From Eriocheir sinensis (taxonomy: Eukaryota > Arthropoda > Malacostraca > Decapoda > Varunidae), in assembly GCF_024679095.1 (NCBI RefSeq), contig NC_066535.1, positions 4,562,274-4,626,273 of the forward strand: DNA of 64,000 bases. Reading direction: 5' to 3'. Positions 36,991 through 51,549 of the stretch are shown in pieces. Position numbers and translations under genes: made by a program. A model generated the notes under the pieces. That model searched no databases, was not told where the DNA came from, and was given only the letters and a program-made list of their open reading frames with translations. The stretch's first letter is position 1. The number at the start of each line of letters is the position of its first letter.

Positions 36991-38444
36991 GGTGTTTAAA
37001 TTTTGGTGTGGTGTTGATGTTTTGGTGTTGAGTTGGTGTTGAGAAATGGTGATGCCTCCTTATGATACCCTTTAGGACTTAATGGGGACGGTGTTTGGGA
37101 GTTTCTATATAGCTAAAAGGATTATTTATATATATGGAATAGATGAATACCCATTAAATTTATTGTAATAGTGTTGTAGTAGTCATATAAGAGTGGTAGC
37201 TAGGTCTTAGCGGCTGGGGATCATCGTGCATCAGTCACCCCAGACGACCACAGTATTACCAGATTGTTGTACTCAAAATATTTATCCTACCAACTCACGC
37301 TAATTACGATATTCAATCCAACTTATCATCGGAAACTTTATTGGTGGAATATTTGTACGCGAGCGGAAATGATAAACTGACGGTCCTGAGGGTGTGTCGA
37401 TTCTCGCCTTTCGGATTGATCATCACACATCTGGCGAAGTCGGTGTTGCGAGAAATACCTCCTTCAAGAAATAAGTCACTCTGATGTCCACTACGCATGT
37501 GCACTTAGGAATGCACACCAAGAAAACACATTAAATTGCCTGGTTTTGTTCTAGTTTGTCCTCCTGTGATCTTTGTAATGGTTGATATTATCTGCAAGAA
37601 AACAACACACCAGAATACACAAGCAGGAACTGAGTGGCCATCAACGTGGTTAATTCTTTCTAAAATGTGCCCTATTCGTTTGTTTTTAAGCCTTTCCTTG
37701 ATTCAAAGTGTTTCTCTGATGTCTGTGCCATGTAATGAAACCAAAACAGGAGAATTAAACGATACCAGTGAGGTAAATATAGAAACAGTAAGCAAGTTTA
37801 ACCTCTTTCTGCGAGTTATTTTGCGACCGCGAGCTGATTCCTACTACAGCGGCGCCGACAAGTGCCTGGGCCTGGCACTGCACTGGCCCGCCATCTATTG
37901 ACCGTCGCCGGCACCACGCCTGGCACCAACACCTCAAACAGAATTTCTCACGCGGTGCATGTGTCGGACAGATACAGAGATATTTTTATAAGGAAATATT
38001 GGGAATGTAAATGCGGTCCTTCACGTTATTTGTCTTCCTCAGCCCAAGCCTCCCGCGGGCCACGGCTGGCTCTCCCCTTGGCGGCGCTGGCAGCCGCTCT
38101 GCGCCGGCTCACTCCAGCCGCTGATGGGAAAAGCAGGTTGCCGTTCCTTTAATCTTGTTCCGTGAATGAGTGGGACTGACGCGTCTCGCTGCCGCCTCAA
38201 AACAATATTCGTGTGGCGAGGAAGCGCCATGACCGGTTCTGGCCGCCGTGGAGGGCCAGGCGAGGGCTAGGTAAGCGCGGCTAGAAGGGCATCCGGCGAG
38301 CCGCGGGGCCTCCCCTCACCCACATTGTGTGCCATTGATCGCGGCTGCAGTAGTGTCCCCTCGGTCAGTGCGAGCGGTGACAGTGACAGTGTAGTGAGGC
38401 AGTGATGGCAGTGTGTTGTGCATGGCAGTGATGATTATGGTGGC
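36991..38444. promoter_or_regulatory. Head-to-head intergenic region between MED20 and ERC/brp
   Basis: This 1.45-kb interval separates the divergent start codons of MED20 (minus) and ERC/brp (plus), so both 5' UTRs and core promoters should lie here or begin outside it in further upstream exons. The half nearest ERC (about 37840-38444) is GC- and CpG-rich, unlike the AT-rich intron DNA. The half nearest MED20 is AT-rich with GGTGTT/TTGGTG word repeats at 37010-37060. A 121-codon open frame at 37536-37901 shows no recognisable family and is treated as chance. No TATA box or initiator can be assigned with confidence. Confidence 0.55.
38405..38431 (+). promoter_or_regulatory. Short upstream ORF before the ERC/brp start
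   Basis: An ATG at 38405 with G at -3 and +4 opens an 8-codon reading frame (MAVCCAWQ, stop TGA) that ends 14 nt before the main ATG at 38445. A second upstream ATG at 38422 opens an out-of-frame ORF that overlaps the start of the main ORF and stops at 38529. If the transcript starts upstream of 38400, both could lower or regulate initiation at 38445. Presence is directly visible; function is inference. Confidence 0.4.
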
Positions 38445-39263
38445 ATGTCTCGTGACGTGTATGGTGGAGGTGGTGGGGGAGGCGGGGTGCCGAGCAGCCG
38501 GTCGCCCCGGCCCCAGCGTCGCGACCTGAACTCCGACCCTTACTACCTGGACCAGGGCGGCCACCACCGCGCCCACAGCCCACAGCCGTCAGCAGCCGCG
38601 CGCCGCAGCCGCTCCGCCACCCGCGCCGCCTCCCCGACCCTGGCGTTGGACCACGGCGGGCCATACATGGACCCCCACGCCACCATGGAAGCGGACCGCC
38701 GCAGCGGATCTGCACCAGGTACCCACCACCGCAGCCGCAGCCAGAACAGAAGTAACGTGGGCCGCAACTACCACTCTTTGGACCGTGAGGTGCACGACCG
38801 CGAGTTTATGCCCATCCGCGACCCCCGCGACCGCAGCATGGAACGCGGGGGCGCCATGGACCTCCACGGGGTGCAGGGGGGCCACATGACCCGCCGTGAC
38901 CGCTCGCTTGACCGGGGCCCCATGCTCGAGGACGACCTGTACCGGGACCACCACTCAATGGGCCGGTCGCGGGCCAGCCCCAACCCTGACCTGGGGGGGC
39001 GCCATGGCCAGGCCGGGCTGGGCAGCATGACCCGCGACTCGTACTTCTCCGAGGTACAGATGCACAATACTGACCTCCAAAAAGAACTCGGAAACCTAAA
39101 AAAAGAACTAGAACTGACCAACCAGAAACTAGGCTCGTCGATGCACTCGATAAAGACCTTCTGGTCTCCCGAACTAAAGAAGGAGCGGGCCCTCAGGAAG
39201 GAGGAGAGTGCCAAGTACTCTCTCATCAACGACCAGCTGAAGCTCCTCAACTCCGAGAACCAG
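38445..39263 (+). CDS. brp: Bruchpilot/ELKS/CAST (ERC) family active-zone protein, first coding exon
   Basis: ERC proteins (ELKS/CAST; Bruchpilot in flies) are coiled-coil scaffolds of the presynaptic active zone that organise calcium channels and tether vesicles. This exon encodes 273 residues. Residues 8-15 are a glycine run. Residues about 15-200 are a low-complexity R/S/H/D-rich region with phospho-type motifs (ARRSRSATRAASPT, SLDREVHDREFMPIRDPRDR). From about 204 a coiled coil begins: LQKELGNLKKELELTNQKLG, then SSMHSIKTFWSPELKKERAL and RKEESAKYSLINDQLKLLNS. The SIKTFWSPELKKERALRKEE core is diagnostic of the family. The exon stops at CAG/GTAAGC (donor from 39264), phase 0. ATG 38445 is the first in-frame ATG. 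An in-frame GTG at 38418 (HGSDDYGG) would add nine residues but is not a likely start. No second exon was recognised up to 64000. Confidence 0.93.
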
Positions 39264-40243
39264 GTAAGCACCGCCCCTCGCTCCCCGGCATGCCGCCCTT
39301 GTTGTTGTAGTTAGCAAGAAATTGCCCGCCATCTCCCCCCGCCATGTCGAGTGACACGGCACAGGTAATGTCAAGTACATTTTTTATTCATTATTTCCTG
39401 TGTTCATGCACGCCGGCAGCGAGCACCGCGCCGCCGGCGGGACGCTGGCCAAGCACCGCTTGCTGACGTAATACGCGTCCATGCGTCAGCAACGGGATTA
39501 GAGAAAGGTTTCATAGTAGCTTCCATTTAAGAATCTTTTACCCTCTCCAACTTCATTCTTACTTTTTAGTATTAATCATTGCCCTGACGGGCATCCCAGC
39601 CATCGCCATCACTGCAGTAATCGCTCATTACCCCTCTCCGCTGCATCATCAACGCGGCCACTGCCGTCGTGTTCCCGTAAAGTCGACAAAAACGAGCCAG
39701 GGGGGGCACATTAGGGCGCCCGCCAGCCGCACATGACATGACCAGCGTACTCGGGGGCCACTTGGCGCACGTGAGTCTCGGAAAAAAAAGTGTAGTAGAG
39801 TTGGCACCCCCGCGCCTGCGCGTAGTGGCAGGCGGGGAGCATTTCCTCACAATTATCAAATATCAACATGAGGTGGCGATGAGGGCAGGCATACGTCATC
39901 ACTTATCGAGGATCTGACTTGTTGGACCACAAGGGTCGCGGCGTCGTTTGTCAAGATTAAGTTAACGGAAAGCAATATCATCTGTGAGTGCTGGCCGGCG
40001 AGCCAGCTGGCACCAGGCAGCGACGCCCCATCCTGGTACCTCCCTACTGCGCCATCGGGCGAATGCGTGCATTTTTGCCTGGACTCATGAATGGAGGATG
40101 CTGGGACACTACAATGAAGACGAGGAGCGGCACAAAGAAGCGGGGCAGGGCGTTGCACAATATTGCTCGCAGCATGAGGAAGGAAACCCAGAATTCACAC
40201 CAAATGCAGCTTTGGGCTCTCATGGGAAATCCTTAAAAAAAAT

Positions 40244-40274
<31 letters not shown>

Positions 40275-40643
40275 TAGAACGATTTTGGGTGGGCGGGGAG
40301 GGAAAGCTTCAGGAAGTGTGACTGCTTCTGTTTTTCATCCTTGTACCTCTCCTTCACTGTGGGCTGAGAGCTGATCATCAACCACAGTAAGCCATGGTGT
40401 GCCGCGGCTGCTCGGCGTTAGGGGCACCCTGGGGAGGCACATGGCCGGGGGGATGCTGGGAGGGGGAGGCGGGGCAGGGCGGGGCGGGGCGGGGCGGGTT
40501 ACGCAGGGAGGAGGTAGGCCGAGGCAGGTGTCGCAGGGCTCGGTAATCAAATAACCAAACCCTCGTGACGTGGGTTGCCAATGCCTCGGCGGGGAACTCA
40601 AAGTCTGCCACGCAACACCACAGTCCTTGAGAGCGAGCGATGT

Positions 40644-40676
<33 letters not shown>

Positions 40677-41531
40677 GTTTTCTCACTTGTGCATACCGAA
40701 GTCATGCCGTAACCCTCAAGGAACTACGTAAGACAGCTCATACTTCACTGTCCCATCAACTCCCCCTCCTCCTCCTCTCCTCCTCCTCCTCCTCCTCCTC
40801 CTCCTCCTCTCCCCCTCCTCCTTCTGCTCCTTATCCTCCTCCTCCTCCTCCCTCACCCCCGACAGAGCTCTCAAGAAGTCTGGGCAGCTAAGTGATGCCC
40901 GGAGCCTTCCCTGGAGACAAGTGGGTGAGGGGAAGGTGCGGGGGACTCTTGAGGCGAGGGCTATAACGATGAGGGCATGAAGGACCGGTGCCAATAGAAG
41001 TGGGTATATGTACGAGCTCGGAGCCTTTTAGTTGGTGTTCTCGTTCCTGCGTTGTTTGGGGGTCGGCTATTTCAGGTACAGGAGGTGGTGTTGGTTGGTG
41101 ATGTTTTGGTCGGGTATTTCAGGTACAAGGGTGGTAATGATGGTGGTGGTGGTGATAATTATGATGTTAGCAATGATGATGATGATATTGATGGTTATGT
41201 AAGAAGGAAATGGCGTTTTTCTTTTTAGTTGGTAATAATATTCTTTTTGCTCGATATGCCCTTGAAGATTGGTAGATATACGTGATGATTTTGTTCACAT
41301 CTTTCGCCTTCGTATTTCTCTTCTTGGTCACTTTTGATTAGCTTTTGCAATAACATTTTCAGGTGCTTCTATTGAGAGCCATCCAACGCATCTATTTCTA
41401 TTTTATTTCTTTGCTCATTTTCGTCCATAATTACTTTCTTTAAATTCTCTTTCACTACTTGTCATTGGGGGCTTAGGAAGTAAAGATAAACTATTTGTGG
41501 GTGGGTGGGTGTGACTGTGTGTGTGTGTGAC

Positions 41532-41562
<31 letters not shown>

Positions 41563-41683
41563 GCAGGTGTGAAGCCGTACAGGTTTGTCTTATCTGGTTC
41601 CTCCGCGGCTGACACATATGTCTGGGGTGAGGTGTGTATATAGGACTCCACACCAGACTGCTTATGTAAGAGTCGGAGAAAAC

Positions 41684-41732
<49 letters not shown>

Positions 41733-42480
41733 GGAGTTTATCTCTACTTCTTAAACTCTTTTTGGCAAGTAGCGAAAGAAAATACAGAAAATAAATTTGA
41801 ATGAACAAAATATGAACAAAAATCTGAAAAATAAATACCTACGTTGGATGTCTTTGGGGGGAAGCACTCGAAAATGTACTAATCGCGAAGGATAAACAAA
41901 ATGGTAAAAAAGAGGAGAAATATATACGAAGATAAAGGGGTGAGGAAAATCATTAAACACACACACACACACACACACACACGTATACTTCTTCGTCAGT
42001 GTATTATTGACTGGACGAGAGCCGTGCGTCATCAAAACAGGAACGTGAGAATAGCTAATCGAATTGCATAGCGTAATGTGTATTGCTAAGAGATTCTGTT
42101 CTTGCTTGCGTTCTTTTAAGAGAATGGGCGATGATTGTAAACTTCGATTTGTTTAAAAGGATGCGCATAAAAGTTTGATTTTGTTTTCGTAGTAATTTAT
42201 TGAACGAACTCATGAAACTATAAGTACTGACTATTTACATCTTTAATTCACTTTCTCATTTGTTTAATTATGTATACTTTAGCTTTACCTTGCTATCTAG
42301 AGCAGGGTTTCTTGGGTATTGGTGCTCCCTGGTGCCGAACGTAATGAAATGCTTCGCTGGTATTGTTCTCATATTCAATCTTAAGCATTTCTTTTACAAA
42401 TATCTTTAACTCTGAATGTAAATATAATGGAAGCCTCTATTATCTACATAAATCAATAATGCCTCAACATACATAACATA
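39264..42480. other. Start of presumed ERC/brp intron 1
   Basis: GC-moderate unique DNA at 39300-40240 has no recognised exon. The ERC continuation (a strongly coiled-coil block rich in R/Q/E/L) was looked for and not found. (GT)n lies at about 40251-40275 and 40645-40671, (CCT)n at about 40762-40850, (GT)n at about 41510-41558, and (AC)n at about 41684-41730 and 41957-41982. The word TATTTCAGGTACA occurs twice near 41068 and 41117. Confidence 0.6.
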
Positions 42481-42483
42481 CTT

Positions 42484-42672
42484 TCCCCAGGAGAATACTT
42501 GACCACCGGGTGAGCATTGGCCAAGCAAGAGTCATAAATCACGGCAGTCACTATAAATAAAATTAGTCTGCGGCATTAACAGGCTGGGGCCGTGGAAAAG
42601 GTCCCTCAAGACACCCTACCGGAGCTACAGGCAGCACCAAAAAAAATATAAATAAATAAATAAAAAAAAAAG
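42484..42672 (+). mobile_element. SINE-1 3' half with A-rich tail
   Basis: GGTGAGCATTGGCCAAGCAA GAGTCATAA, CACTATAAATAAAATTAGTC TGCGGCATTAACAGGCTGGG and CCCTACCGGAGCTACAGGC correspond to the 3' half of the 2683 copy. The tail is AAATAAATAAATAAAAAAAA. The tRNA-like head is absent, so it is 5'-truncated. Confidence 0.78.
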
Positions 42673-42869
42673 GAAGGCCCTGTATATTAATTCATTTTTT
42701 CCCCTGGCTTATACTGAATGTGAGTGTGACCTGCCACGGGAACATCAAACACCCCTACCTCTCTATCATTCCTTCCCTGTCACTACCACATTTAACCTTT
42801 TCCACCTAGACTTTGCCCGAATTTTTCACCGGATCAGCACCTCAGTTCGCCTGTTTGAAATGCCTCTCA

Positions 42870-43905
42870 TAGAAGTTGCTGGGATTTTCTTGGACAGTTT
42901 TGTGATCCTAGTGATTGTTTTACACGGCCGGCACCTTAAGCAGAAAAAAAATCACCCATCAAAAAACGGATAAACTTCACTGCGGCCTTTGAAAATAGTC
43001 GTAATAGAAGCCATTTACGTTTAAAAATGACGTAATATCTCCTTGACGTACAGAAATCTAATTAACATACGACATACGAGTGAATTGAGGTTACTTATAC
43101 GTTTAAGAAAATGGACCTGGCGAACACTCCTCGGCCGATATTTTCAAACATTTCGGTCATACACACCCACATTAAATAAGGCTTTCGTAGAGGTTATCTC
43201 AGTATTATAGGTAGTTTTATGAGCATATTGATAGTTTAAGTCTTCTGCTGCACCATGAACGCGAAGAGTATTCAGAAGAACCCGGCTAATCTCCTTTGCG
43301 ACCTTTGGAAATTGATGTGAGATCCCAAAACGACTAAGAATACAGGCGTCGGATTCGTATTTTCAAACGCTTCGGGCTCTTGTTACGATAATTTTTTGAT
43401 GGCTATAGAAAAGATGTGTCGGGTTCTGAAAGAGTGCTCCTCCTGTTCATGGCGTAGAAATCTCACAAAACTACCGCCAGAGATCAGCAAACACCCATGG
43501 AAATCCTTACAACTTCTACGAGGGCCTCAGTAAATAGATGTATATACTAAAGCGTCGAAACGTTTGAGATCATTGGGCCCACGTATTCTTCTTATCTTCT
43601 ATCCTTACAACTTCTACGAGGGCCTCAGTAAATAGATGTATATACTAAAGCGTCGAAACGTTTGAGATCATTGGGCTCACGTATTCTTCAACATTTCGGC
43701 ACCAAAACACACACACACATTTGACTAGACTTTCATCGGAGTTTGGGGCATTTCCAGGGGTACTTTTATAACCCTTGTGATAGTCTGACCATTCTTCTGT
43801 ACCGTGAACTTCAAAGAACACTCATGAGAACCAGATTAGTTTTCATTTTGGCTTTCGGAAATTGTTGGTGTGAGGAGCGGAAGTGTCTGAAAGTATGGGC
43901 CCTTA
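42870..43905. mobile_element. Cluster of four family M elements with an internal 98-bp duplication
   Basis: Copies: about 42870-43060 (plus, diverged), 43128-43345 (plus), 43355-43591 (minus) and about 43672-43903 (plus, ending AGTATGGGCCCT). The end of the third copy (ATCCTTACAACTTCTACGAG ... GGGCCCACGTATTCTTC, 43503-43591) is repeated at 43601-43689 with one substitution, period 98 bp, so the fourth copy starts inside the duplicate. Confidence 0.78.
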
Positions 43906-43984
43906 AGTCTATCGTGTATGCATCAACACTAATGAACTCAGGACGCTGAGATACACAAACAGGAAGGAACAACTTGGGTACCTA

Positions 43985-43987
43985 ATG

Positions 43988-44039
<52 letters not shown>

Positions 44040-44110
44040 GGGGGTATAAGAGGCCTAGGCGTGGTTGTCATCATTCCCTCGAGGCTGTTATCTGTTCTCA
44101 CACGCCAGCT

Positions 44111-44153
<43 letters not shown>

Positions 44154-44444
44154 TCTGTGGTGGGCACGGCATTTTTAGTCACCCCGTCTGTCTTCTCTCA
44201 CTGTCTGCCTCCCCTCCCTCCTTCTCTCCCCTCCCTCTCTCCTTCTCTCCCCTCCCTCTCTCCTTCTCTCCCCTCTCTCCCTCCCTCCTTCCCTCCACTA
44301 GAGAGAGTCGTGTTACAAACAAACAATCGCCAAGGAAAAGATACCATCGTTCGCAATAGCAATAAACACATAGATATATAGTAAGAGAGAGAAAGAGAGA
44401 GAGAGACGTTATTTTCACCGTGTTGTTCCCTGTATCCGCTGTAG

Positions 44445-44507
<63 letters not shown>

Positions 44508-44647
44508 TTTCTAAGTTGCCTCACATGAGTAAAAGAAAAAAAAGAAAGAGCGCCATTGGTTATGTCATGGGCAGCTTTTAGGATGGCGACGCACACACAC
44601 ACACACACACACACGCACATACTTTCCTTGCACTTCCCGATTCTCTC

Positions 44648-44698
<51 letters not shown>

Positions 44699-44761
44699 GA
44701 CGTGGGCGGAGGAAGGAGGTTTGGCCGCCACCTGTTAGGGAGGGAAGAGAGATGTGAGGCC

Positions 44762-44821
<60 letters not shown>

Positions 44822-44868
44822 GGGGAGGAGCTGATGTAATTATGGCTGCTACTATGGTGCTATTTATT

Positions 44869-44903
<35 letters not shown>

Positions 44904-45156
44904 GTTGTGTAACGCAGCTCATCGATAGTTCAACTCACTTATAAATTTATCCTATACCTCTTCATTTTTATTCCTCCATATATTTCTCCTACTTTCTTCT
45001 TTTATTTCTTGCCTTGTATCCACTTCTCCATTTTATATTCTACCACTTTACCTGTTATATTTCTCCTCCTCCTCCTCCTCCTCCTCCTCTTCTCTCTTCT
45101 ACTATACCTCCTCTTCATCCTCGCCCTCGACTTCCCTATCCACCTCCACTCGTTGC

Positions 45157-45223
<67 letters not shown>

Positions 45224-45409
45224 GGCGAAGGTTCCACCACTGCTCCAAAGACTATTGACTTATCGATCTACGCCTCCCCTCCGTCTCTCTCTCCCCTCTT
45301 TCTCTCCCTCTCTTTACCCTCCCTCTTCCCCTCTCCCTCTCCCTCTCTCCCTCTCTCTGTGAACCGCCCCTTTCTCCCGTCGAGCAGGCCTCCAAGTCCT
45401 CCAACCTTA

Positions 45410-45474
<65 letters not shown>

Positions 45475-45547
45475 GCCTTTCTGTATATCTCTTTTCTTAC
45501 TCTATTTCTTTTCCTTTTCTATTTTATCTTGCTTCTATGTCGCTTTG

Positions 45548-45618
<71 letters not shown>

Positions 45619-45673
45619 CACAAGCATAAATACGGTCGTTACCCTGTTTCTTATCTGTTTCGCTTCCTGTATT

Positions 45674-45730
<57 letters not shown>

Positions 45731-45750
45731 CCCCATTCGTCTACATTACC
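43985..45750. repeat. Dense microsatellite cluster
   Basis: (GA)n about 43990-44036, (CT)n about 44115-44150, (AC)n about 44447-44501 and 44590-44613, (CT)n about 44649-44695, (GA)n about 44764-44818, (CTA)n about 44872-44902, (CCT)n about 45064-45090, and (CT)n about 45160-45221, 45413-45472, 45550-45615 and 45677-45727. No gene. Confidence 0.9.
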
Positions 45751-46220
45751 CAATCTGAGCTTACTCGCTTACTTTTTCTCATCTCTAGTTTTCCTTGTAA
45801 TTATAGAGAAATGGATACGGAAGGGACGGAGGAGGAAGTATGAATGAATGGGAGGGAAGGAGGAAGGAGGAGAAGGAAGGCGAGATTGAGAGCGGAGGTG
45901 ATTACAGGGAGGAGAGAACGGGGGAGGGAGAGAAAGAAGGGTGAAGGGTAGTAAAGGGGGAGAGTGGGGGGGTTACAGACTTTAGAAGCAGGTGGAGAGT
46001 GGAGGAAAGGAGGGAGAAGAAGGAGGAGGAGGAGACGGGATAACGAGGAGAGGGGGGAGGGGGAGGTGTCGTTACTTCCACAATATTGACTGCTTAAGTG
46101 ATCTTTCCAGTGGTGGAGGAAGAAGAGGAAGAAGAGGAGGAGTAGGAAGGAAGGGGATATTGTTGATGGAGGAGGAGGAGGAGGAGGAGGAGGAAGAAAA
46201 AATGGCAGTCTGGTTTTAAG

Positions 46221-46262
<42 letters not shown>

Positions 46263-46974
46263 GAGGTAATCACACATACACAATCTCTTTGATTCACACA
46301 CGATAGTACACACCAGCACTACAAAGGCCTATATGTTTTCTGTTGTTGTTTTTGTGAGTTTTCATTTCGGTAACTTAATTAAAAACGTGACTCAGGTTCG
46401 GGGCTTCACTTTATGTTTCGAGCAGCGGCGGGTCTTGTTATGAGAGAGCGAGAGTGAGAGAATGAGAGCACAGTAGACACAAGGGGATCAAGTCTTGCCT
46501 GATGACTTTAGAGGGAAGGAATATGGAAAAGGAAGGAAACAAGAGGCATACTAACTTTAAACAACACAAGCAACGATATCAGAAGCATAATATGTGTGGT
46601 TGATCGACTCAAGTTTCAGTCCGAAGCATTATCGAACCACGGGTCACTCACTCACTTTCTCCCTCCTTCCTCTCTTTCACTCCCTGCCATCTTGTCACTC
46701 TGAAAGTTTGGTGTGAGTGCGCGCGTTTCAGTGTTCAGTCCAGTACCAGACGAAGGGAAGGACACCACGGAAAGGTTTGTGATTTTGTTGATTGTATTAG
46801 ACTTAAGATATTGTGTGTGGGGAGGGGAGGGGAAGGTGTGTGTGGGGTTTGTTCTTTAGTGTTTATTTGCATTAGACTTGGGATATTTTGTGTGGGGGTG
46901 TGGGGGGGAGGGAGGGAGAGGTGTAATCAGCGTTTTTATCAAAGTTGTCATCGGTATACGTGAAAAGGTTAAGG

Positions 46975-47021
<47 letters not shown>

Positions 47022-48600
47022 TAATAGGCATTCTCTAAGTCTTATAATTTCTGGCAGTGTATGTAATTCTTTTCTTTTTCCTTATTTTTCTTCCTTCTTT
47101 CTTCTCTTTGTCCTACTTTTTCTTGTTAGTGTAAAATGCATTCTCTGTCTTAATAATTTCTGATATGTTACTTTAATGATAGGTATTCTCTTAGTAGGTA
47201 ATGATTTCTGATAGGTTGCTTCTATCAGCTCTGACTGTGACTGCGGGCTTCAGGAAAGGGCAGGAGCTGAATAGGTAATTACATGGATCGATAGTTAGGT
47301 TGGTAGGTAGACAGGCAGGCAGACAGGTGGATAGATAAGTAGGTAGGTAGATTGACAGACAAATTAGCAGATCAATGACTGGAGAGAAAGAGGAAGAGAG
47401 GAGAGGAGAGAGAGGAAGGAAATAGAAGAGGATGGAAGGCGAGGGTGAAGGTGATTACGGGGAGAGAGAGAGAGAGGATAGAGAAGTAAAGGGAGGGAGG
47501 AAGGGAAGGGGAGTAAGGGGAGGGTACTAAGGCAGGTGGGGAGCGAAAGAAGGAAGAGAGAAGGGGGATAGTAACGATTACTTAAGTGATCTATCAAGTT
47601 AGTTAAAAGGACAGATAGATAATTTATCCAAAGGTACTGCAGACATGGAAATACGAGCAGATGGAAATGAAAAAAAAGTAAAACCCAAAGTCTGTACATA
47701 GCATAAGACTCAATAGTTCCGAAGAAATATCACCTCTGTTTTGGAAGTGGTGGTGCCGGAAGGAGGGAGGGAGAGGAGAGAGGAGGGAGGGAGGGAGGAA
47801 GGAAGGGGAAAGAGGGAAACAATGGCTGGCTGTCTGGTGCAGAGTTTACTACAGCTAGAAGCGGCCTCTACACATAGGGAGGGGAGAGGGGGGTGGGGGG
47901 TGATTGAGCGAAGGTGATGGGGGCTCGGGGTAAGAACAGAGAATCGTGTCCCATAACTTAGAATTACGTCACAAATTGATTAATATGTTTAGTATGTTGT
48001 ATGTATGTGCTTGGCTCTGTTAACTATAATGACTAGGCAGGAGATAGGGACAGTGGGAATCTTTTTAATCCACTCATGCGCGTCATTACCATAATTAGAC
48101 GAGGATATTGGCGCCCTTAAGAAGACAACAAGAAAACATCAGGAGGAAGACAGAAAAATGAAAACAATCGAAGTTGGAGAAATAAGACATAATACCAGGT
48201 TAAGGCAGTGATCAAATGAAAGAGAAGACAAGAAATGGGATTAAAAGTCATAGATAAAAACTACAGTGCAGTAGATGGGTGGTTGAGTGGTTGTATGTGA
48301 GACTTGGCGATATAATGAAAAAAATCATTACGTTGAACAGCCATTAACTCCAATATTTTTTTTTATACACACAAAACGAAAAATAGATAACTTCAAATTT
48401 GAATCTGAAAGCCGGAGGAGCAAATGTGGGAAAAGCGGTTCATTACAGTTGAAGTTTATCGTTTTTCTCTCCCCTCGTTACTCGTTAAGGCCAAGTTGAA
48501 AAAAATGGGAAACGAGGCGGAATTTATGGTGTGTCGAAATAGTAATGAGAGAAAAAACAAACTTAAAATAGAAGCAAGGAGACTGGCGCGTAGTGAAGTC
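45751..48600. other. Intron DNA, polypurine blocks and (AC)n/(GT)n
   Basis: Polypurine stretches at 45840-46200 and 47385-47560. (AC)n at about 46222-46261 and (GT)n at about 46976-47019. TAGGTAGGTAGACAGGCAGG-type tetranucleotide DNA at about 47300-47350. 47560-48600 is unique AT-rich DNA without a recognised gene. Confidence 0.6.
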
Positions 48601-48623
48601 TGTATGTTTGTGTTGTTAAGTTT

Positions 48624-50345
<1,722 letters not shown>

Positions 50346-51054
50346 GAGTTGCTGTATTTTTTTGTCGTATTGAATGCAGTGTAGAAAAAGAAGAAAATGT
50401 ATGTAGTTTTTTTGTGTGTAGTTTTTCCCTCTTTTTTCCCCTTCTCTTTTTCTCCTTCTTCCAGTATTTCATTATATATTCACCACGCTGTCGTCCTCCC
50501 TCCCTCCATCTCTTCCTCCTCCTCCTCCTCCTCACGTTCTTCTCCCACGACAACCTTTGCATTCCTCTTTCCCGCGCACTTCTTTTTCTCTGCCACTCAG
50601 TCATTTTTTCTATCTTTCTCTTTCCCTTTCATTCAAATATTAATTCATTCAGACTCATTTTTCAATTATTTTTTTTTTATGTCCACTGGCTGGCTTTTTC
50701 ATCACTCTCTCTCTCTCCTTTCCCTCCCATCTCCCAGTGTCCCTCCCTCCTTCTTTGTCCCTCTCTCTCTCCCTCTCTCTCTTCCTCCCTCCCTCCCAAA
50801 AGTCGACTATCAAAAAGAGAGGCGGACGAGCAGTGAATGTGAAGGTGGATTTGCATGGGAAAGGAGATTGAGTAGGCGTGGTGGTGATGGTGGTGGTGGC
50901 GGCGGTGGCTGGACGTGCTGGAGGCTGCGTGGAGGCCTAGCGTGGGGTGGGCGTGGCATAAGTGGGCGTGGTCGAGGTGGGCGTGGCTAAGGATGGGACA
51001 GGCTGGCAGGCGGCGATCGACCAAACAAAGCCGAGGCGAGATGCTCCGTATTTC

Positions 51055-51087
<33 letters not shown>

Positions 51088-51545
51088 GAATGGTTGAAGG
51101 GGGAAAACTTCAAATTTGTGCCCCTCTCTCTCTCTCTCTCTCTCTCTCGTGGCTGAGTTGTCTTAAGGGACGCGGTGATGGTAGAGATGGTGATGGTGAT
51201 GATGATGATGATGATTGTGATGGTGACTGGGCATTATCATCATCAGACACTACTTATTTCACTGCATTACCCACTACATGTTTATCCACCACCACCATCA
51301 TTATCATCATCACTACCATCATCACCACATCCTCACCATCACTTCCCACATCACCACACCTACAGAACACCATCACTCTCCCTCAAACCCCCTCCCCCCC
51401 CCCCCCCCCCATCACCACCATCACCACCACCATTCTTCAATTTCTGTAATGATCCCCAATCGCCTTCCATCAGCCTCGCCCCAGCACACGCTAACACACA
51501 CTGACAGGGACCGCGGGGGAGCCGGAGTGGACGCCTTGCTGGGGT
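50346..51545. repeat. Mixed pyrimidine-rich, GGGCGTGG-rich and (ATC/ACC)n DNA
   Basis: Pyrimidine-rich 50420-50800. A short array of GTGGGCGTGGC words at about 50940-50992. (GA)n about 51054-51082 and (CT)n about 51123-51148. CATCACCACCATC-type triplets at 51235-51440 with a C run near 51392-51408. No gene. Confidence 0.75.
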
Positions 51546-51549
51546 GTTA

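Noticed and set aside
37536..37901. 121-codon open frame in the MED20/ERC intergenic region
   Set aside because: No recognised domain, signal or splice context; the length is within chance for this composition.
39300..40240. Second ERC/brp coding exon
   Set aside because: Frames here lack the expected coiled-coil sequence and flanking splice sites.
46620..46790. Possible alternative promoter/first exon (CCATCTTG, TCAGTGTTCAGTC, possible donor AAG/GTTTGT)
   Set aside because: Individual words are weak and no protein-coding or splice partner could be connected. Needs transcript evidence to be listed as a feature.
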